From Tubiluchus corallicola (taxonomy: Eukaryota > Priapulida > Priapulimorpha > Priapulimorphida > Tubiluchidae): a stretch of 64,000 bases of DNA. Positions 11,675-25,292 of this stretch are shown here, in pieces (the stretch's first letter is position 1; each line of letters opens with the position of its first letter). The position numbers and the translations under genes are program-made. Location of the stretch: the NCBI GenBank assembly GCA_030141605.1, contig JAQGDQ010000470.1, positions 46,001-110,000 on the forward strand, read 5' to 3'. The notes under the pieces were generated by a model that had not been told where the DNA came from, ran no database searches, and saw only the letters and a program-made list of their open reading frames with translations.

Positions 11675-14600
11675 TCAGATCTTGGGCTTTGACGAGCGCA
11701 GTAGATGATGATAATTTGGCAAGATCTTTGTCAGAAAATCCAGCTGTAATGTCTGAGGCTGAAAGTAAATAAAAAATATGAGAATTCATTTCAAAAGTCA
11801 CCTACATGCACGTTTTATTCAGTTAAATTTACAGCAAGTCTTCGATGTGTCCACCATTTTCAGTGCAAACTAGATGAAGGCATTTCAACAACTGACCAGT
11901 TTCTCATTCCTTTCAGGGATATTCGGTCCCAATACTGAACAATTTTTGCCATTAATTACTTTGCATCAAACAGCTTCGTGCAGTCACTGCACAGTTCATG
12001 AAAAGTCCATATAATCCAGAGGATTAAGACCCATTTTTTTATAACAAATCTTTGTCAATTCTTTGTTATTTGTGGTAAAGACTGTGATGTAAATTTGTTG
12101 ATTTCTTTGCTGTTTCACAAACATGTATTGAGCACTTTATATGTCAACTGTTTCACACTTATTCACAACTAGCTGACATTTTTCAGGCACTTAAACTTAA
12201 CATGTAAAAGTTTTTTTGCTATAACTAAAAAACTACTAAATGTGTAAACTTGCATACTTTCACCGCTAAATGCTAATGTATTGTAACATAATGTTGTAAA
12301 ATTTCATGTATTGTAACATCATGCCTTGAAATTTCATGTATTATAACATCATGTCGTGAAATTCCTGTATTATAGCATCATGCCGTGAAATTTCACATTT
12401 GTAGGTCACTTACTTAAAATATTATTGTAATCTTACACTTTGGCAATAGCAGCTACCTATTTAGCTATTTTTTATCGCATTATTAGCCCTGACTGTCTGG
12501 AAGAAATGATTATTTTAACAATATCTAGGACTGATGAACAGGAAGATTTGCTGATTAGAGAAAGTTTGAACATTGCAGAACATTAACCCTCATTGCAACC
12601 CACAACTCTGCTCTTTTAATTCTGTTTTCCCTCCCTGAACCTATTTTATTTTTCTGCACTCTGTACACTCATACAATGGCTACTGTACATGTTACTTGTG
12701 CTAAGCAAAGTTTCTTTCATCGAATTTTAGCATCACTGACAAAGTTACCAACAAGAGCTGTCAGGTCTTAACTGCACAAAAAGAAAAAACTAACTACATA
12801 AAAAACTAACTACATAGAAAAAATGTGAAACATACCGCAGGCCGTTCTATTTGAATGCGACGTAGATGATCAGACCCATATATCACAGTATTTTCCACGA
12901 GAGCTTCACGAGCCACAAGCCGGCAGCCAGCACCAACAATACATCCATTTGTTAGCTCAACACTAGGTCCAACATAAGCTATATTAAAAGCAATAATTGA
13001 CCAAGCATTATTTCAGCTGCATCCAATATTTCTAAACAACACCAAAGTGACCAAAGACTGTTAAAATGTCCTTGACTGTAAAACGGCTTACAGTGCATGA
13101 GAGAGCAAAGAATATTGTAGCAGTTTTGGCGGACATAACTGCGCATAATGGCTGTTATTGTGGTCTTTTGTAACGGTTCTCTTCCACGATCGTTTTGTAC
13201 TACACTGCGTTGGTAAAAATATACGGAACTGCAGGCTTGTTTATTTTAAGATAAATCGCTTTTGTGTTTTGACTGTTCCAAGACTTATCAGCAATTCTAA
13301 CCAATTTCCTATGAAGGCTCTAAAGTACTTTTAAAATCTCTCTCGCACTTAAAAAAGTTAATACGTACACTTTGGCTCCAAGACGTTGTTGTCTCCTATT
13401 TTTAGTGCTTCGCAAGCTAGTTTCCAATGAAAAGAAAATGGTTTCTTAAGACGAAAAAGTCAAACGCTGAAACGTTTATCAATTTTAAACTTAAATGAAA
13501 ACTGGATGATTGTTTAGACTCAATCTCATTTTAATTTACTGTCCAAAATATACGTTTTCTTGCCTATAACAGTTAACAATTTTTCCTTATATTTAAATAA
13601 TTAGCTTAGAAAGTTAATTAACGGCAACCGAACACAGCTATTGCTTACGTCAGAAACTAACCACAGTTTGTGCAATAACAGGTATCTTCCCTTGCGCATC
13701 AAGCACATTTGTGTATGTGTTACTGTTTAAACGCGTGATGTCACTACACATCATATGACATCAGAAACTAACACAGCAGTTCATGATCATGCCTATCATG
13801 GTACCGCCTTCTATTTGTCGGCCACGCGGACGTGACAAAAAAAAGTGCAGCTGCCAATCTTAGTAGATTCACTGAGCCGCACGTAGCTTTGAAAGTTTAA
13901 CAAAATCTGAGTATCCGAGGTAATTATTATTTAATCTAAGCTTTGATTTAAAAAAGCTATTGTAGTTTTCAATATTCTAGAGCATTCTTTATTCTGAACT
14001 CATGTTTACACAATCATCAGGTTTTCTTTTAAAACAAAAATTGCATTTGACTGCTTTGATTTCAACTGACAGCATCGACAAATCATTCACAACAATTAAT
14101 AAAAATAAACAATGAGCAAAGATGGGATAAAATATAAAGGATACTGCTTGACGCTTCAAAAACGTTATTGTCTCCTATGCTCATCATCCTTTCACCAGTT
14201 TCCGGATTGTCTTCAGCTCTTCGCCTGAAAAGATTAAAACATTTCAAGTCGAGTTAAACAGGCATTTAAAAGCATTTACTAAAACAACACAACTTTTATT
14301 AAGAAGCTTTAATTTGAAATTGTTTAAAATTTGTTAAACATTTGTAAATAAAGTTTTTTAATAAAAGTTGTGTTGTTTTAATAAAGTATTTCACTAAATG
14401 TTAATTTATGAACCACTAAAAATCTACCAAACTGCACACAAATTACGTGAAATTTTCCAGCTTTTAATTCGCTCAGCTTTTAATTTCCCAGCTACACTCA
14501 CATCACAAATGCAACTATTTCTTCTTATTAAAAAAACGTCATACATGAGTAACATTCAATCGAAAGGCAACGATGACCAGTTGTAAATACTGCAGTTCCT

Positions 14601-17465
14601 TCACTGCTACTGTGAAACGTTCATGGCTGCTATGGCATCAAATTCATATTCTGCAACTCTGATAGTTTGCCATGCTACCAAACTGGGTGGTCATTTTTCA
14701 CGCAAAGGGAAAGTTTATAATAGACTTGTGAATATAGCTCAGACAGATTTCTAAGCTGTGCGTCTCATCTCAGATCGTCTTCGATCACGTGTCAGATTCT
14801 GCCAAACCAATCACTAATATGCAAATTAACATTGCATTAAAATATTTATAAACTACATGAAAGTGTAAACAAATGAGAATAGTAAAGCTACTGACCTATT
14901 GCAAATGATGCTTTGCTCCTCGATTAAATTGCCTTCACCAATAGTGATGGGACCGGCCTCAGCAATAATCTTCACTCTGGGATGAATTATCGTTCTTGGT
15001 CCTGAAAAATAACTCATCAAATTCATTTCTATCCAATAGATCTATGGCATCAAAATACACATCAAGTTTTACCAATAAATAATGTTATGATTGTTATCAA
15101 AATGGCTGAAATCGAGCAAAAATTACTATCTGAATATAAACCACATTAGTTTCAGCTCACAGTCATACTAGTGTAGCAAATCTTAAATTATATGTGTTAC
15201 TATTTTACCTATGGTAATCGGGCCAATAAGTTCCGAATCAGCACAGATTAAAGTACTGCTAGCTATCTTCAAGCTGAAACAAAAGAAACTGCTATTGCAA
15301 TTAATTATTTACAATGGTAATTTTCTTGCCTATAAAAGTTAACTATTGTTCCTTATATTTGAATAATTAGCTTAGAAAGTTAATTAATGGCAACCGAACA
15401 CGGCTATTGCTTACGTCAGAAACTAACCACAGTTTGTGCAATAACAGGCATCTTCCCTTGAGCATCAAGCACATTTGCGTATGTGTTACTGTTTAAACGC
15501 GAGATGTCACTACACAGATATGACGTCAGAAACTAACACAGTAGTTCATTATCATGGTGCCACCTTCTATTTGTCGGCCATGTGCGCCTGACAAATAGAT
15601 CAATACTATTGATATATACTATATGACAAGCTGATCAATAATTGCTTAATATTCAGTAACTGTTCAGTACTATTTACACTACAGTAGCCAGATGTGCATA
15701 ACACCTCCAAGTAATTAGTGTTAGCATACGGGAGACAAAACATCTTCAGTGCATGTAATCAAAATGTCGACAATGCCAGGACAGAGAGGAATATGAATGG
15801 TGGCCAAAAATAGTCTTCAAGTAAAATAATTTCAAGCGTCTGGGTTAGTCTCCAGGTAGCTGTGTTATGTAAATATTGTGTAATAATATATTGAATATTG
15901 TGTTATGTAAATATACTAATAATGACAAGATTATACAATGATAAACATGAAGAAGCCTGAAAAGTTAGACATGCTTCACCAATCCCACAAAGCCACTGGA
16001 GTGCTTAAAACTTCAAAAAAGAAGGAAATGTTTGTATTTCACGAAAGGCCAGGTGCATAATAGTCAAGTAAAGCACGATCATGCAGACTTGTTGTTGAAC
16101 TAGCTCAGTAGCAACAAGCGCTGTCATAACTGTAACTTAAAGACTGAAGTGAAGCGAACACAGTGATTCAGACAGAAAAACAACCAGCTTGCCAACATGT
16201 TAGGAAGTTTATCAGATGACAGTAAACTTAACAGCTCCTTGAATAAAGTAGTGCAATTTAATGTGAAGCAGGCACAATAACAAAGTTTTTAAAATAAACT
16301 GTTCTGCTTTGCAAAATAATAATTCTGCGACTTTTCAAAGTTTATCTTTCCCTAAAAATACAGCTTTAAATAAATACAGCAATTTTATATTAAACAATAC
16401 ATAGGCTAGCTTGAGTGTAGATTAAGTTATTAGGCAACATTTTACTCCATGATAAAATAATCAGTTATACTGTGTCTACACACCTACTTAAATAAAAGCC
16501 CGCCATGTTTTCCACCACCATGCAGACATCCAGAGGTCTTGCACAGGCATTTAAATGATCACAACACCCATCCAAAACACACTCAACTGTCAGCCGTCAC
16601 AATAAATAACAGTGTTTGCATAAAAAACTAACTCTGCAACAGTTTTAAGCAGGAATATATTACACAATATCCTGCCTTAATAATAGAAACAATGAAGTTT
16701 AAACATTATAAGTTTACTCCTTTATGATAAATTAGTTGCTGAACAACGGCGCTCATTAGAAAGTGCTCTCTTATTGTTATATCATAATCATTATCAGCGT
16801 TATAGGCTTCATTTATATATACCACATACACTTGATCTCGGCTATAAAGAGTTGCAGTTATAGCGAGCAATTTCTTACAGTCAACTGAAACTCGTTATAA
16901 GTGGATTATACAGTATATCTAATAGCAGATATTGGCCAGTTTTAATCTGCCTAATCTTTGATTATTACAGTGCTAGGCTGGCCCGTAGCAGATAGCGTAC
17001 TAAGTATATTAGCCCATAAGTCTCTACAGTAGGAGATTTTTCATACAGACAACTAGCATAAAATTTATTTATTTTCGAATGACATCAACTTGCTGTGCTC
17101 CAAGAACTACTAGAATAATAATTTACAGTAAAGGATAGTACACACATAGTACATCTTATTGAAATTTATAAAATATTAAGTAGAAAAGAAAACATTTTGC
17201 CCAAAAAATTCTTTAATTTAGTTGTTGATTCTAAAACTAAAGTAAAGGAAATAGCGTAAATATTCTTTTCCTGCGAGAGTTGTGAATGAATGGAATAATC
17301 TGCTTGCCTTGGTGATTACCGCACCAACCACAGTAAAGTTTAAATCCTTAGTCGACAATTATTTCGCGGAAAATATGGGATTTCTATGAGTGTACTAGCT
17401 TAAACCCTAATCATGACAGTATAACAACATAACACTCACTTGGGGTTCTTCTTGGGTGACGCCAT
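11675..17465 (-). CDS. DCTN6: Dynactin subunit 6 (p27)
   Basis: DCTN6 is a pointed-end subunit of dynactin, the cytoplasmic dynein cofactor, and folds as a left-handed beta helix of hexapeptide repeats. Seven coding exons on the minus strand: 17465-17440, 15273-15209, 15001-14896, 14224-14145, 13416-13369, 12978-12836 and 11758-11675. Lengths sum to 552 bp, giving 183 residues (about 190 is usual) with phases matching throughout. Diagnostic stretches are [38 protein letters not shown], the [11 protein letters not shown] segment and the C-terminal [17 protein letters not shown]. The exon 3 donor is GTCAGT, a little off consensus. Exon 5 is only 48 bp. The start ATG (17463-17465) gives MASPKKN, the first methionine of the only exon that fits. 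Introns carry a full and a partial TTAA-type MITE. The gene is divergent from the ArfGAP gene, 2.5 kb away. Confidence 0.93.
12277..12395. repeat. 30-bp tandem repeat, four copies
   Basis: Four head-to-tail copies of TGTATTGTAACATCATGCCT plus TGAAATTTCA (one copy is 29 bp) lie in the last intron of DCTN6. Substitutions are scattered among copies. Confidence 0.85.
13495..14028 (+). mobile_element. TTAA-flanked MITE, copy 1 (534 bp)
   Basis: The left end (ATGAAAACTGGATGATTG) and right end (CAATCATCAGGTTTTCTT) are inverted repeats, and TTAA flanks both sides (13491-13494 and 14029-14032). The body matches copies at 29231-29769 and 34471-34989. A TTAA target site suggests mobilisation by a piggyBac-type transposase. 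It lies in intron 4 of DCTN6. No reading frame. Confidence 0.85.
15318..15596 (+). mobile_element. TTAA-type MITE, copy 2, truncated at both ends
   Basis: The sequence from TTTTCTTGCCTATAAAAG to the CTATTTGTCGGCC segment matches the first half of the MITE at 34471-34989. Both termini are missing. It contains a full CRE-type palindrome, TGACGTCA, at 15521-15528. It lies in intron 1 of DCTN6, 45 bp upstream of exon 2 on the gene's strand. Confidence 0.8.
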
Positions 17466-19944
17466 ATTTAAATAACTGGATTCAGTGCAAATTTTTTGTA
17501 TCACCACGCTAACACTTTGATTTCACGATTCTGCACGCCTCGTTTAATGACAATTACAGCGTGTAACTTATCGTTTGCTGGGAGAAAAACACGCCCAACG
17601 ATCAACAAATAGTACGGATCATACTATAACTTAGTTGTTGCTGGGGGCACAAGACCAATTACTAAAATCACTGAATATTTTGTTACATAAATGTATTGCT
17701 GAAAATTAATAATCATGTCATCAAAATTTCAAGTGAAATCTCGCTCATCTCTTTTGAAGCAGGATCAATGTCGCCATTGATATGTTCTTGAGTCAGTTTA
17801 GCTAATCTATTTGACCTCCTCTATTTGCGGTTGTGATCGCCTTGCAGATTTGCTTACATTTATTACATTTTCAATTTTTCATGTGAATATAATTTTTCAT
17901 TTTCATTTTTATGTTGCATCTTAGATCGTACATGCCTTTTCAAACTATCATAGTTCACCTCCTCCCATAAATCAATTTTTATTCCTGCATGTTCACACTT
18001 TTTTTCTGTTTGCCTTATTAGGTCTGACCTACATATACAAGTTGTCTTTTTGAACAGTCCTCGTGATTTGCTAATCAACCATATTACGTACAAGTTTGTT
18101 TTTTCTTTTTAATTCTGCAATTATTTTCACCATTCTCTACACTATTTTGTTGTGGCAAATAGAGTAAACCAAGTAAACTAGACTCGACCTCTTCTCCATC
18201 TCTTACTTAAACAGAGAGCCTTTTGGTATGCTCGCCTTCACCAGTTGCCTTTATAATGAATGAAAACGCAATGAATAGGGATGATATGCTCTTTCGTGGA
18301 ATTGAAAACTACATTAATTGTGTACTTACAATTATGTAGCTATTTTGTACAGTGTTTATTCCATTTTAATAAACCAACATAATAAAAAATTTTGCAATTC
18401 AGGAAAACGTACAATGCAAGAAACCATAAATCATCATAATTACTTGCTTTTGTTCAAGCCTATTATACGTTCAATTTTCAGAGAAATTTTGCCGCCTCAT
18501 AATGCTTTAGCTTTTTACAAACATAATTGCCAAAACATACGTATAATTTCCTGGATATAATTTGTGTAAAATACCATGTATATATTACGTATTACCATAA
18601 AAATGTTTAAATCGATAAAAACGTTAGTAGATTAGATGTCATGTGAAAGTCGAAACTATTTGTTTGCTTTTACCAGAGCTTTTGTCACAATGCAGCAATT
18701 TTTGTTATGGCAATATTTTTATGTATTTATTGTAGTTTTTAATTATTGCCATTATATTTGGTATTAGCGTAATAACCTGAACTGGATTAAACTGAACACC
18801 AAAGAAAGTTCTGCACAATGAGAAAATTAACTTCCAAACTGCGTGATGTTTTTGGTAGGACTTTTGGCTGGCCACAGTCAAAATTTTTATAAGAAAATGA
18901 TTTTATACCAGTTACAATGTCAGCCTACATGCTCAACTACTGCAAGATTATAAATTATGCATTAACACATTTTTTTACGTTTATGTTACGTATGTTGAAC
19001 CAGTCAAAGCCAGAAATTTGTAAAACAGAAATGTAACCATAAGTTTTTATTTATCAAATTATAAATTTCACGTAAAACAATATAAATACATTTCATTTAC
19101 CTTTATCATTACTTTGATGAACATTTCTTTTACATTTTTGCAAATCAGTTTGATTTGTACACGATAGTTATTGACAAATTCGTCAATCTTTATAGCTCAT
19201 GTATGTAAACCCTCATAATATTTTAAACCAACATAACGACAGCATTCCATGAAGTACTGATAAATATCTTGATTTGTAGAACTTATAACAGGCTCCAACA
19301 GAATGTCATAAATTCTGACGTGCATTCACAAAACATTAATTTTAAAATGCCGAAAATGGTGCATATGCACACTTTTGACATCTCGCATACATACATAATA
19401 AAAAATAAAAACAAGGACACACGGTGGAAAGCACAATGCCCACTCATACAGTTCACCACAGAATGTTCCCTTACTCATATAACAACATACAAAAATATTA
19501 TACTTGTGAACATAATGTGAAACACAATACAAAAAGATATTTTAATTCCTTTACGTTATAATTAGTAATAACTTCACTGGGTAATGACAATAATTGGTGA
19601 ATGAGGTTTGTAGTTATATGCTACTGTTTTTGTCTGTAAATAATAACAGAAAAACACACTAACATAAATTTTAATGTTTATTGAGTACCAATCATTTAAC
19701 ATGTCGATTCCTAGAAGCTGACTCTTTCGTGTATAAGACTGTTATAGTGTGTCATAATTGCAATAATGCCGACTTATAGAACACTACCACTCCCCAACTG
19801 AACCTTCAGCATCTTAGACGCCTAATAGATGGTTATACTCAGACCCATGCACGAATGGGTTAACAAAATATGCTCGAGTGGAATTTTAATTTGCGCCATC
19901 TTCTGGCAATTTTTCGAGTTTGGACACGTCATTACTTCCGTAAA
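17466..19944. other. Divergent intergenic region, DCTN6 / ArfGAP
   Basis: This holds the upstream DNA of both divergent genes. I see no protein-coding exon I can support, and no clear TATA box at a spacing that would fix a promoter. The remainder is AT-rich single-copy-looking DNA. Confidence 0.5.
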
Positions 19945-21736
19945 ATGGCAGACACAGGGCCTTCGAAATCTGATATTCAAGCAGTTTTTAAGAGATTACG
20001 TGCAATAAATACAAACAAAGTATGTTTCGATTGCGACGCTAAAAATCCAACATGGGCTTCAGTCACGTACGGTGTTTTTATATGTATAGATTGTTCAGCT
20101 ACTCATAGATCGCTAGGCGTCCATGTGAGTTTCGTCCGATCTACACAGTTAGATACTAACTGGACATGGCTGCAACTTCGAGCAATGCAAGTTGGTGGAA
20201 ATGCTAGCGCTGTAAGTAGTGTTTAAACAAATTCTGCTGTTTTTAATCGATTTAATAATTTTTCACATTGTGTACATATGTATCTGTTTTACACTTGTCC
20301 TGAAAAGTAGTAATTAAAGCAACATTTTTATATTGTTCCAGTTTGCATTTTTCACGCAGCACAACTGTACGACTAAGGATGCACAGCAAAAATACAACAG
20401 CCGTGCTGCTCAACTGTATAAAGAACGTCTCCATCATTTGGCTTCACAGGCAATGAGACTCCATGGCACACTGATTAATATAGATACCCACCACGATTCT
20501 ACGTCTCCACAGCAGAAGGATGTTGATTTTTTCCAAGAGCATGCTGAAGCCATTGACGAATTGGTCGATAACGCAACAGTAGCTACTCAGCCACAACCAA
20601 TCAAAAACGGAACTCTGTCACATCCTGGTGGTGATATTATAAAAGATGGACCAGCACCTAGTGTGGAAGCAGCACTGAGCGTTTCACCTACCAGAGCTCA
20701 AGCAGAGCCCAGAAAGACAACGATTGGCAACCGTAAAGCCCCTCAGCAGAAAAAGGGTTTGGGTGGCAAAAAAGGACTTGGTGCCCAAAAGGTTAATACC
20801 AATTTTAGTCAAATTGAAAAAGAAGCTCAGATGGCAGATGAGCGCAAGATGTCGGCGATAAATGAAGCTACAAAAGCCAAGACAAAGGAAGAAGAGGAAG
20901 AGCAGATACAGTCTATGAGGTTAGCTTATAGAGATATTAGCCTTGAAAAGCAAAATCAGGAAGACAAGTTGAAACAGGTCGACCCGAAGAAGGCAGCACA
21001 GTTTGAACGACTTGGAATGGGCGGATTTGGCAGCCAGAAGGGCGTTGCACACAGTGCCATGACAGACATGAAGGTTATACAACAAGAGACGCCCATTTCG
21101 GAGAAGCAGCGTTATCACGGCCGATCGCGAAGAGACTATGATGACGAAGATGAGTGGGAAGTTTTGGGTGGATTTTCATCTGGTCCACCAAAATACAATG
21201 ACAGCCCTTTTGGCTCTAAAAATCGGTATGGCATGGATGATGATCCATATGGCCCAAAGAAAGATAAGTGGAGTAGCAAGTCATACGCGTGGGAGGTTGA
21301 GAGAATGGAGGAGAAAACTGACAGCATATTCGACGAGCCTGTTCCGAAGTCTGGCCATGACGATGACGACAATTCAAGTTTGGGCCGCAGTAGAAATAAA
21401 CAAATTGAACCAATCACAGACACTGGTGAAGCGCAGAAGAAATTCGGCAGTGCCAAAGCTATTTCATCCGATCAATACTTTGGTGATAAGGGAAATGAAT
21501 GGCATCACAAGCAAAATCTAGCAAGATTTGAGGGTAGCTCTTCTATTTCTAGTGCAGATTATTTTGGTGATGGTAAACAAAAGCAGAGCCAGCAGAGAAA
21601 TTTTGATTATTCCAACATCACGCCAGACATTAGCGGACTGAAGGAAGGGGTTAAGGATGGCGTCACTAAAGTTGCAGGTCGCATTTCTAATCTCGCAAAC
21701 AATGTTGTGTCGACCATACAAGATCGATACACCTGA
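19945..21736 (+). CDS. ARFGAP2: ArfGAP2/3-type Arf GTPase-activating protein
   Basis: This protein stimulates GTP hydrolysis on Arf1 at Golgi COPI coats. Two coding exons, 19945-20211 and 20342-21736, give 553 residues (human ARFGAP2 and ARFGAP3 are slightly over 500). Residues 1-120 are the ArfGAP domain: zinc ligands C27, C30, C47 and C50 with CX2CX16CX2C spacing, and the arginine finger at R55 in ATHRSLGVH. Family marks follow in order: [29 protein letters not shown], a QETP motif, [22 protein letters not shown] and SISSADYFG. The C-terminal GLKEGV-to-IQDRYT segment matches the amphipathic lipid-packing region. An upstream in-frame ATG at 19870 exists, but the family N-terminus supports 19945. 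Invertebrates commonly have one ArfGAP2/3 gene, so the '2' is approximate. AATAAA at 22245-22250 may end the transcript. Confidence 0.93.
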
Positions 21737-22699
21737 GGTTTGGTAACTAATTCATAATCGTACTCGTAACTATTTTTGTTTTGACAGTTATCATTTAATT
21801 TTTTCCTTTGGTGTGATTCTCTATTGTGCTGCCATCTGTCAGGTTTTATTTCTGTTATTAACCTGCTAAAGCTAATATTCAGTGGTTGTGCTTCTTGTTT
21901 AGTATATTTCACATTTTGGTAAGTTTGTAAATTCAGTAAGTCGTTGCCTTGTTTACTACTGATTTATTTTACTGACAATGAACCTCTGTATACATTTCTT
22001 CACTAACCACAAATTTTTAGTTTTATATAAAGCTAAAGTTTCGCTTTCCTTTGTTATATCAGCTTCAAAAAGCATTATTTCAAAGATAAATTTGTTATGT
22101 TTATGTGATGTCTTTGTGCAGCGTAGCAAAGTGTCAGACACTGAGCTCTGACTACTGACCAGGCAATCGTGACATGTTATGTGGGTGGGAAACTTGCAAG
22201 TTGAAACTTGCAAACTTCCACGTAAAAATAACACTGTTTATTCAAATAAACATTAGCTTTTCACAGCTTGAAATGTACTACAACACAACATAAGCAGGTA
22301 GTGTAAAATGGACAAAACACTTTTAACACTGGAAACAAAAGTGCAAATGTATGAGAAATAGTTACAAGATAATCTGTAATACTTTGCATTTCACAGTCAA
22401 CGAACATTAGTATGTAAAAATTTTAAATAATTTATACATATTTGGTTACACTCTTACAATAGTTTACTTGGTATTGTAATTTCTAAATATGAGTGGCTAT
22501 TATTAATAACAAATAAAAGTCTGTTTTATGAGTATCAATATATGTATGATTGCATAGCAAAATAGTCCATAAATTCGCAATTGACGGTTTTGATTTGCAA
22601 GCACACATATACAAATATTTCATGAGCATTTTTACTGTCTTATTCATTGCTTTCAAACTTATATTATTCCACATTTCACAACTTGATACAAGCATGTGT
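21737..22699. other. 3' UTR and downstream DNA of the ArfGAP gene
   Basis: The likely poly(A) signal AATAAA is at 22245-22250. I see no other gene. Confidence 0.5.
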
Positions 22700-22926
22700 G
22701 CTTGAAGTACAAGTTTGTTCTTGGAGTGATACGCTAAAGCTGGCTTGAAGTACAAGTTTGTTCTTGGAGTGATACGCTAAAGCTGGCTTGAAGTACATGT
22801 TTGTTCTTGGAGTGATAAGCTAAAGCTGGCTTGAAGTACAAGTGTGTTCTTGGAGTGATGAGCTAAAGCTGTCACAAATGTGTGCTTGAAATACAAGTTT
22901 GTTCTTGGAGTGATAAGCTAAAGCTG
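22700..22926. repeat. 43-bp tandem repeat, five copies
   Basis: Copies of GCTTGAAGTACAAGTTTGTT plus CTTGGAGTGATACGCTAAAGCTG start at 22700, 22743, 22786 and 22829. After a 12-bp interruption that repeats part of the left flank, a fifth copy starts at 22884. Divergence between copies is low. Confidence 0.92.
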
Positions 22927-24610
22927 TTTTAGCAAATTTCATGTGAATTTTGTGTCCAAAAGTATCTGTTATTATCATTTGCTAGATTTTCTCATCTTTG
23001 GTTATATTAATCAATACTGCTAAAATAAACAATGTGTTTGAAAAAAGTTTTGTCTTTCCTAACTTATTGGTGGGATGTAATTATTTTTGTTCTGGTGAAA
23101 TGATAATCAGTGTTTCGTTATGTCTGTTTTGCTGCCAAGTTTTAGAAGAAGCGAGCATTCCTTATTTTTCATAATTATAATATATGTAAAATTATAATTT
23201 CCCAGTACATATAGTACGTACTGAACTGATATGTGGTGTAAACTTTCACATGTAACCGTATCTACATATTAAATACCATTATATCATTTTTGCAATTACG
23301 ATCCTAAATAAAAGCTGTTTTAAGCCTATATTAAAACTTACGGCAGATACTGGTAGGCCCTTATTTTTTATATCTGTTCTGCAATAAAGTTATAAGCTCC
23401 ATGCTTTAATTTACCCACCTGACATGTTGTTTGTAGAATTTGGTGTAGTTGTTGGGCTTTGTGACAATGCATTATTGATTGTTGATTTATGATCAATAAA
23501 ATTGTTTATAAACTGGCAAACTGTTAATCATGCTGTTATTTGGTTAACTTTTCAGTTTATCAAAGTTCTAATGACCAACTGTGAAAGAACAAGTAAAAAT
23601 GTTTGCTAAGAGATTAGTTCTGACATTTGCGTATTCTGCTTCAGAGTGCTGAATGATGTTGTGTGTGTGTATATATATATATACTGTACGTATTGAGCAA
23701 TATTGTATGGTAAGTATAATTATGACAAAAAATGACAAATTTCACTAAGCTATACAACATATGATGTATGTTGTTAGAGATATACTTATGATAATCCATA
23801 TGACACACATATACCTGCATATGTATATAAATTTACATAACATTATACGTGTATATGAACATAATTTTTTTTTGTTTATTTGTTTAACAAATTAATGTAT
23901 GATAAATAAGTAAATAAAGATTAATTGTGTGTTGTGCATAAAATTAGAATATGCACATACGTACCTTGTTCTGGAAATGGTCTTAGTAAGACTTTAAAGA
24001 TGCACTAAGCCATTTTGGAAAACAAGATAAAAATGCACAACTCGAATGATTTCATAGATTCTGGAATTAAGCCATTTCTGGAAACAGGACAAAAAATTCA
24101 CAGCTCGACTGGATTATAAACAGAGAATCTCATGACATGATTGTAGTGTCTTTACTTTTTATATCATACAATGACATTAAAACATAAGTATGCTTATACT
24201 ATATCTCATACAAGCACTTATATACACATATATATATACATAAACAAATATATATACATATACACACACATATATATATATATTTGATTATGTATATATA
24301 TATATACATTTAGAGCTTTGGATAACATAATTTTGGAACTAGTATTTAAATCATTAGATAAGAAGGAAAATAGATGGAAACACATGCAACAAAAAATTAA
24401 ATCAGGGTGGACTTCAAAATTATTATATTCATATTGGAAAACATACGTCATAGTTATTACAAACTAGGCCCAGTAGCTCAATTGATACCAATGAAATAAT
24501 AGGCTAGTAAGTTTACTATCAATTGTAGTCATGTAATGACACAGAAAGCTAGCCATTATTGCTATGAGTGCGACCACACTGGTTAAAAGCCTAATATCCT
24601 TTGGAGTGTG
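22927..24610. other. AT-rich intergenic DNA with TA microsatellites
   Basis: Short (TA)n and (CA/TA)n runs occur at about 23668-23686 and 24215-24310. An imperfect direct duplication containing AAGCCATTT and GGAAAAC lies at about 24005-24120. No gene was seen. Confidence 0.5.
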
Positions 24611-24619
24611 TAGTAGGAT

Positions 24620-25292
24620 GTGGTCTAAGTGGGTGAGAAGAACAACTTTTTAGCAGACAAATTTAATTTACAAGTTTTTGGAAACATTTTGGAACTAGGA
24701 GAACTTTCACAGGATAAGTTGTGGAAAATAACTGACGTAAATTGTAGCGAAAAAGTTTGGAAGCAGTTCGTTCGTAAAAAGGTGAGGGAAAGGACTTACA
24801 GTTATAGCAGGATAAACTTAAATCATGTTTTACTGCTAATATCTATTTGAACAATAAACCACGACCGTATTTTGAAAGCTGATTGAAAGATATGTTTAAT
24901 GCCGAGTTGCTGGTGAGAGTAAGAATTGGTACATTAAACAATAATGGAAATCCATTATTTAAATGGAAGATAGCTGAATGCGATAGACTTTGTAAATGTG
25001 GTTTGGACTTGGAGCATTTACATCATATTTTACTGTACTGTTCTTATTATGAAAATGAAAGAAGTATGGTTGTTTGGGAAAGAGTTTCAGATGAGGGTCT
25101 TGTGAGTAGTGAGTTGGGTGTTATTCAAAAATATTGATTGTGGAAAAAATAGTAATATAATGAACAAACGTCGTGAGATGTGAATTGTAAACCTTTGTCT
25201 AAATTTGTGTTTTTTTTTTAGCCGAGTAGCAGTTTGACTGCTGACCTTGATACAAAAAGGTCTAGGTATTGAACTGAACTGAACTGAACGCG
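24620..25292 (+). mobile_element. Decayed non-LTR retrotransposon (LINE) 3' end
   Basis: Two broken reading frames (24629-24850 and 24883-25137) are separated by stops. The second encodes a zinc-binding motif of CKCG-x8-HHIL-x2-C type followed by YYENER, as at the end of many LINE ORF2 proteins after the reverse transcriptase. About 155 bp beyond is a short TGAAC tandem run (25274-25289), typical of a LINE 3' terminus. The catalytic reverse transcriptase is absent, so this is a 5'-truncated, inactive copy. Confidence 0.65.

Noticed and set aside
11515-11772. Plus-strand 85-codon frame
   Set aside because: It is antisense to the last DCTN6 exon (11675-11758), whose minus-strand translation matches the family C-terminus; at first it looked like a terminal exon of the ankyrin gene.
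16830-16920. Pogo-like terminus (ACAGTCAACTGAAACTCGTT)
   Set aside because: Resembles a CAGTC-type end but has no partner or target duplication; too weak to list.
19870-19944. ArfGAP start at the upstream ATG 19870
   Set aside because: The added 25 residues match no family member, whereas [20 protein letters not shown] from 19945 fits the family N-terminus.
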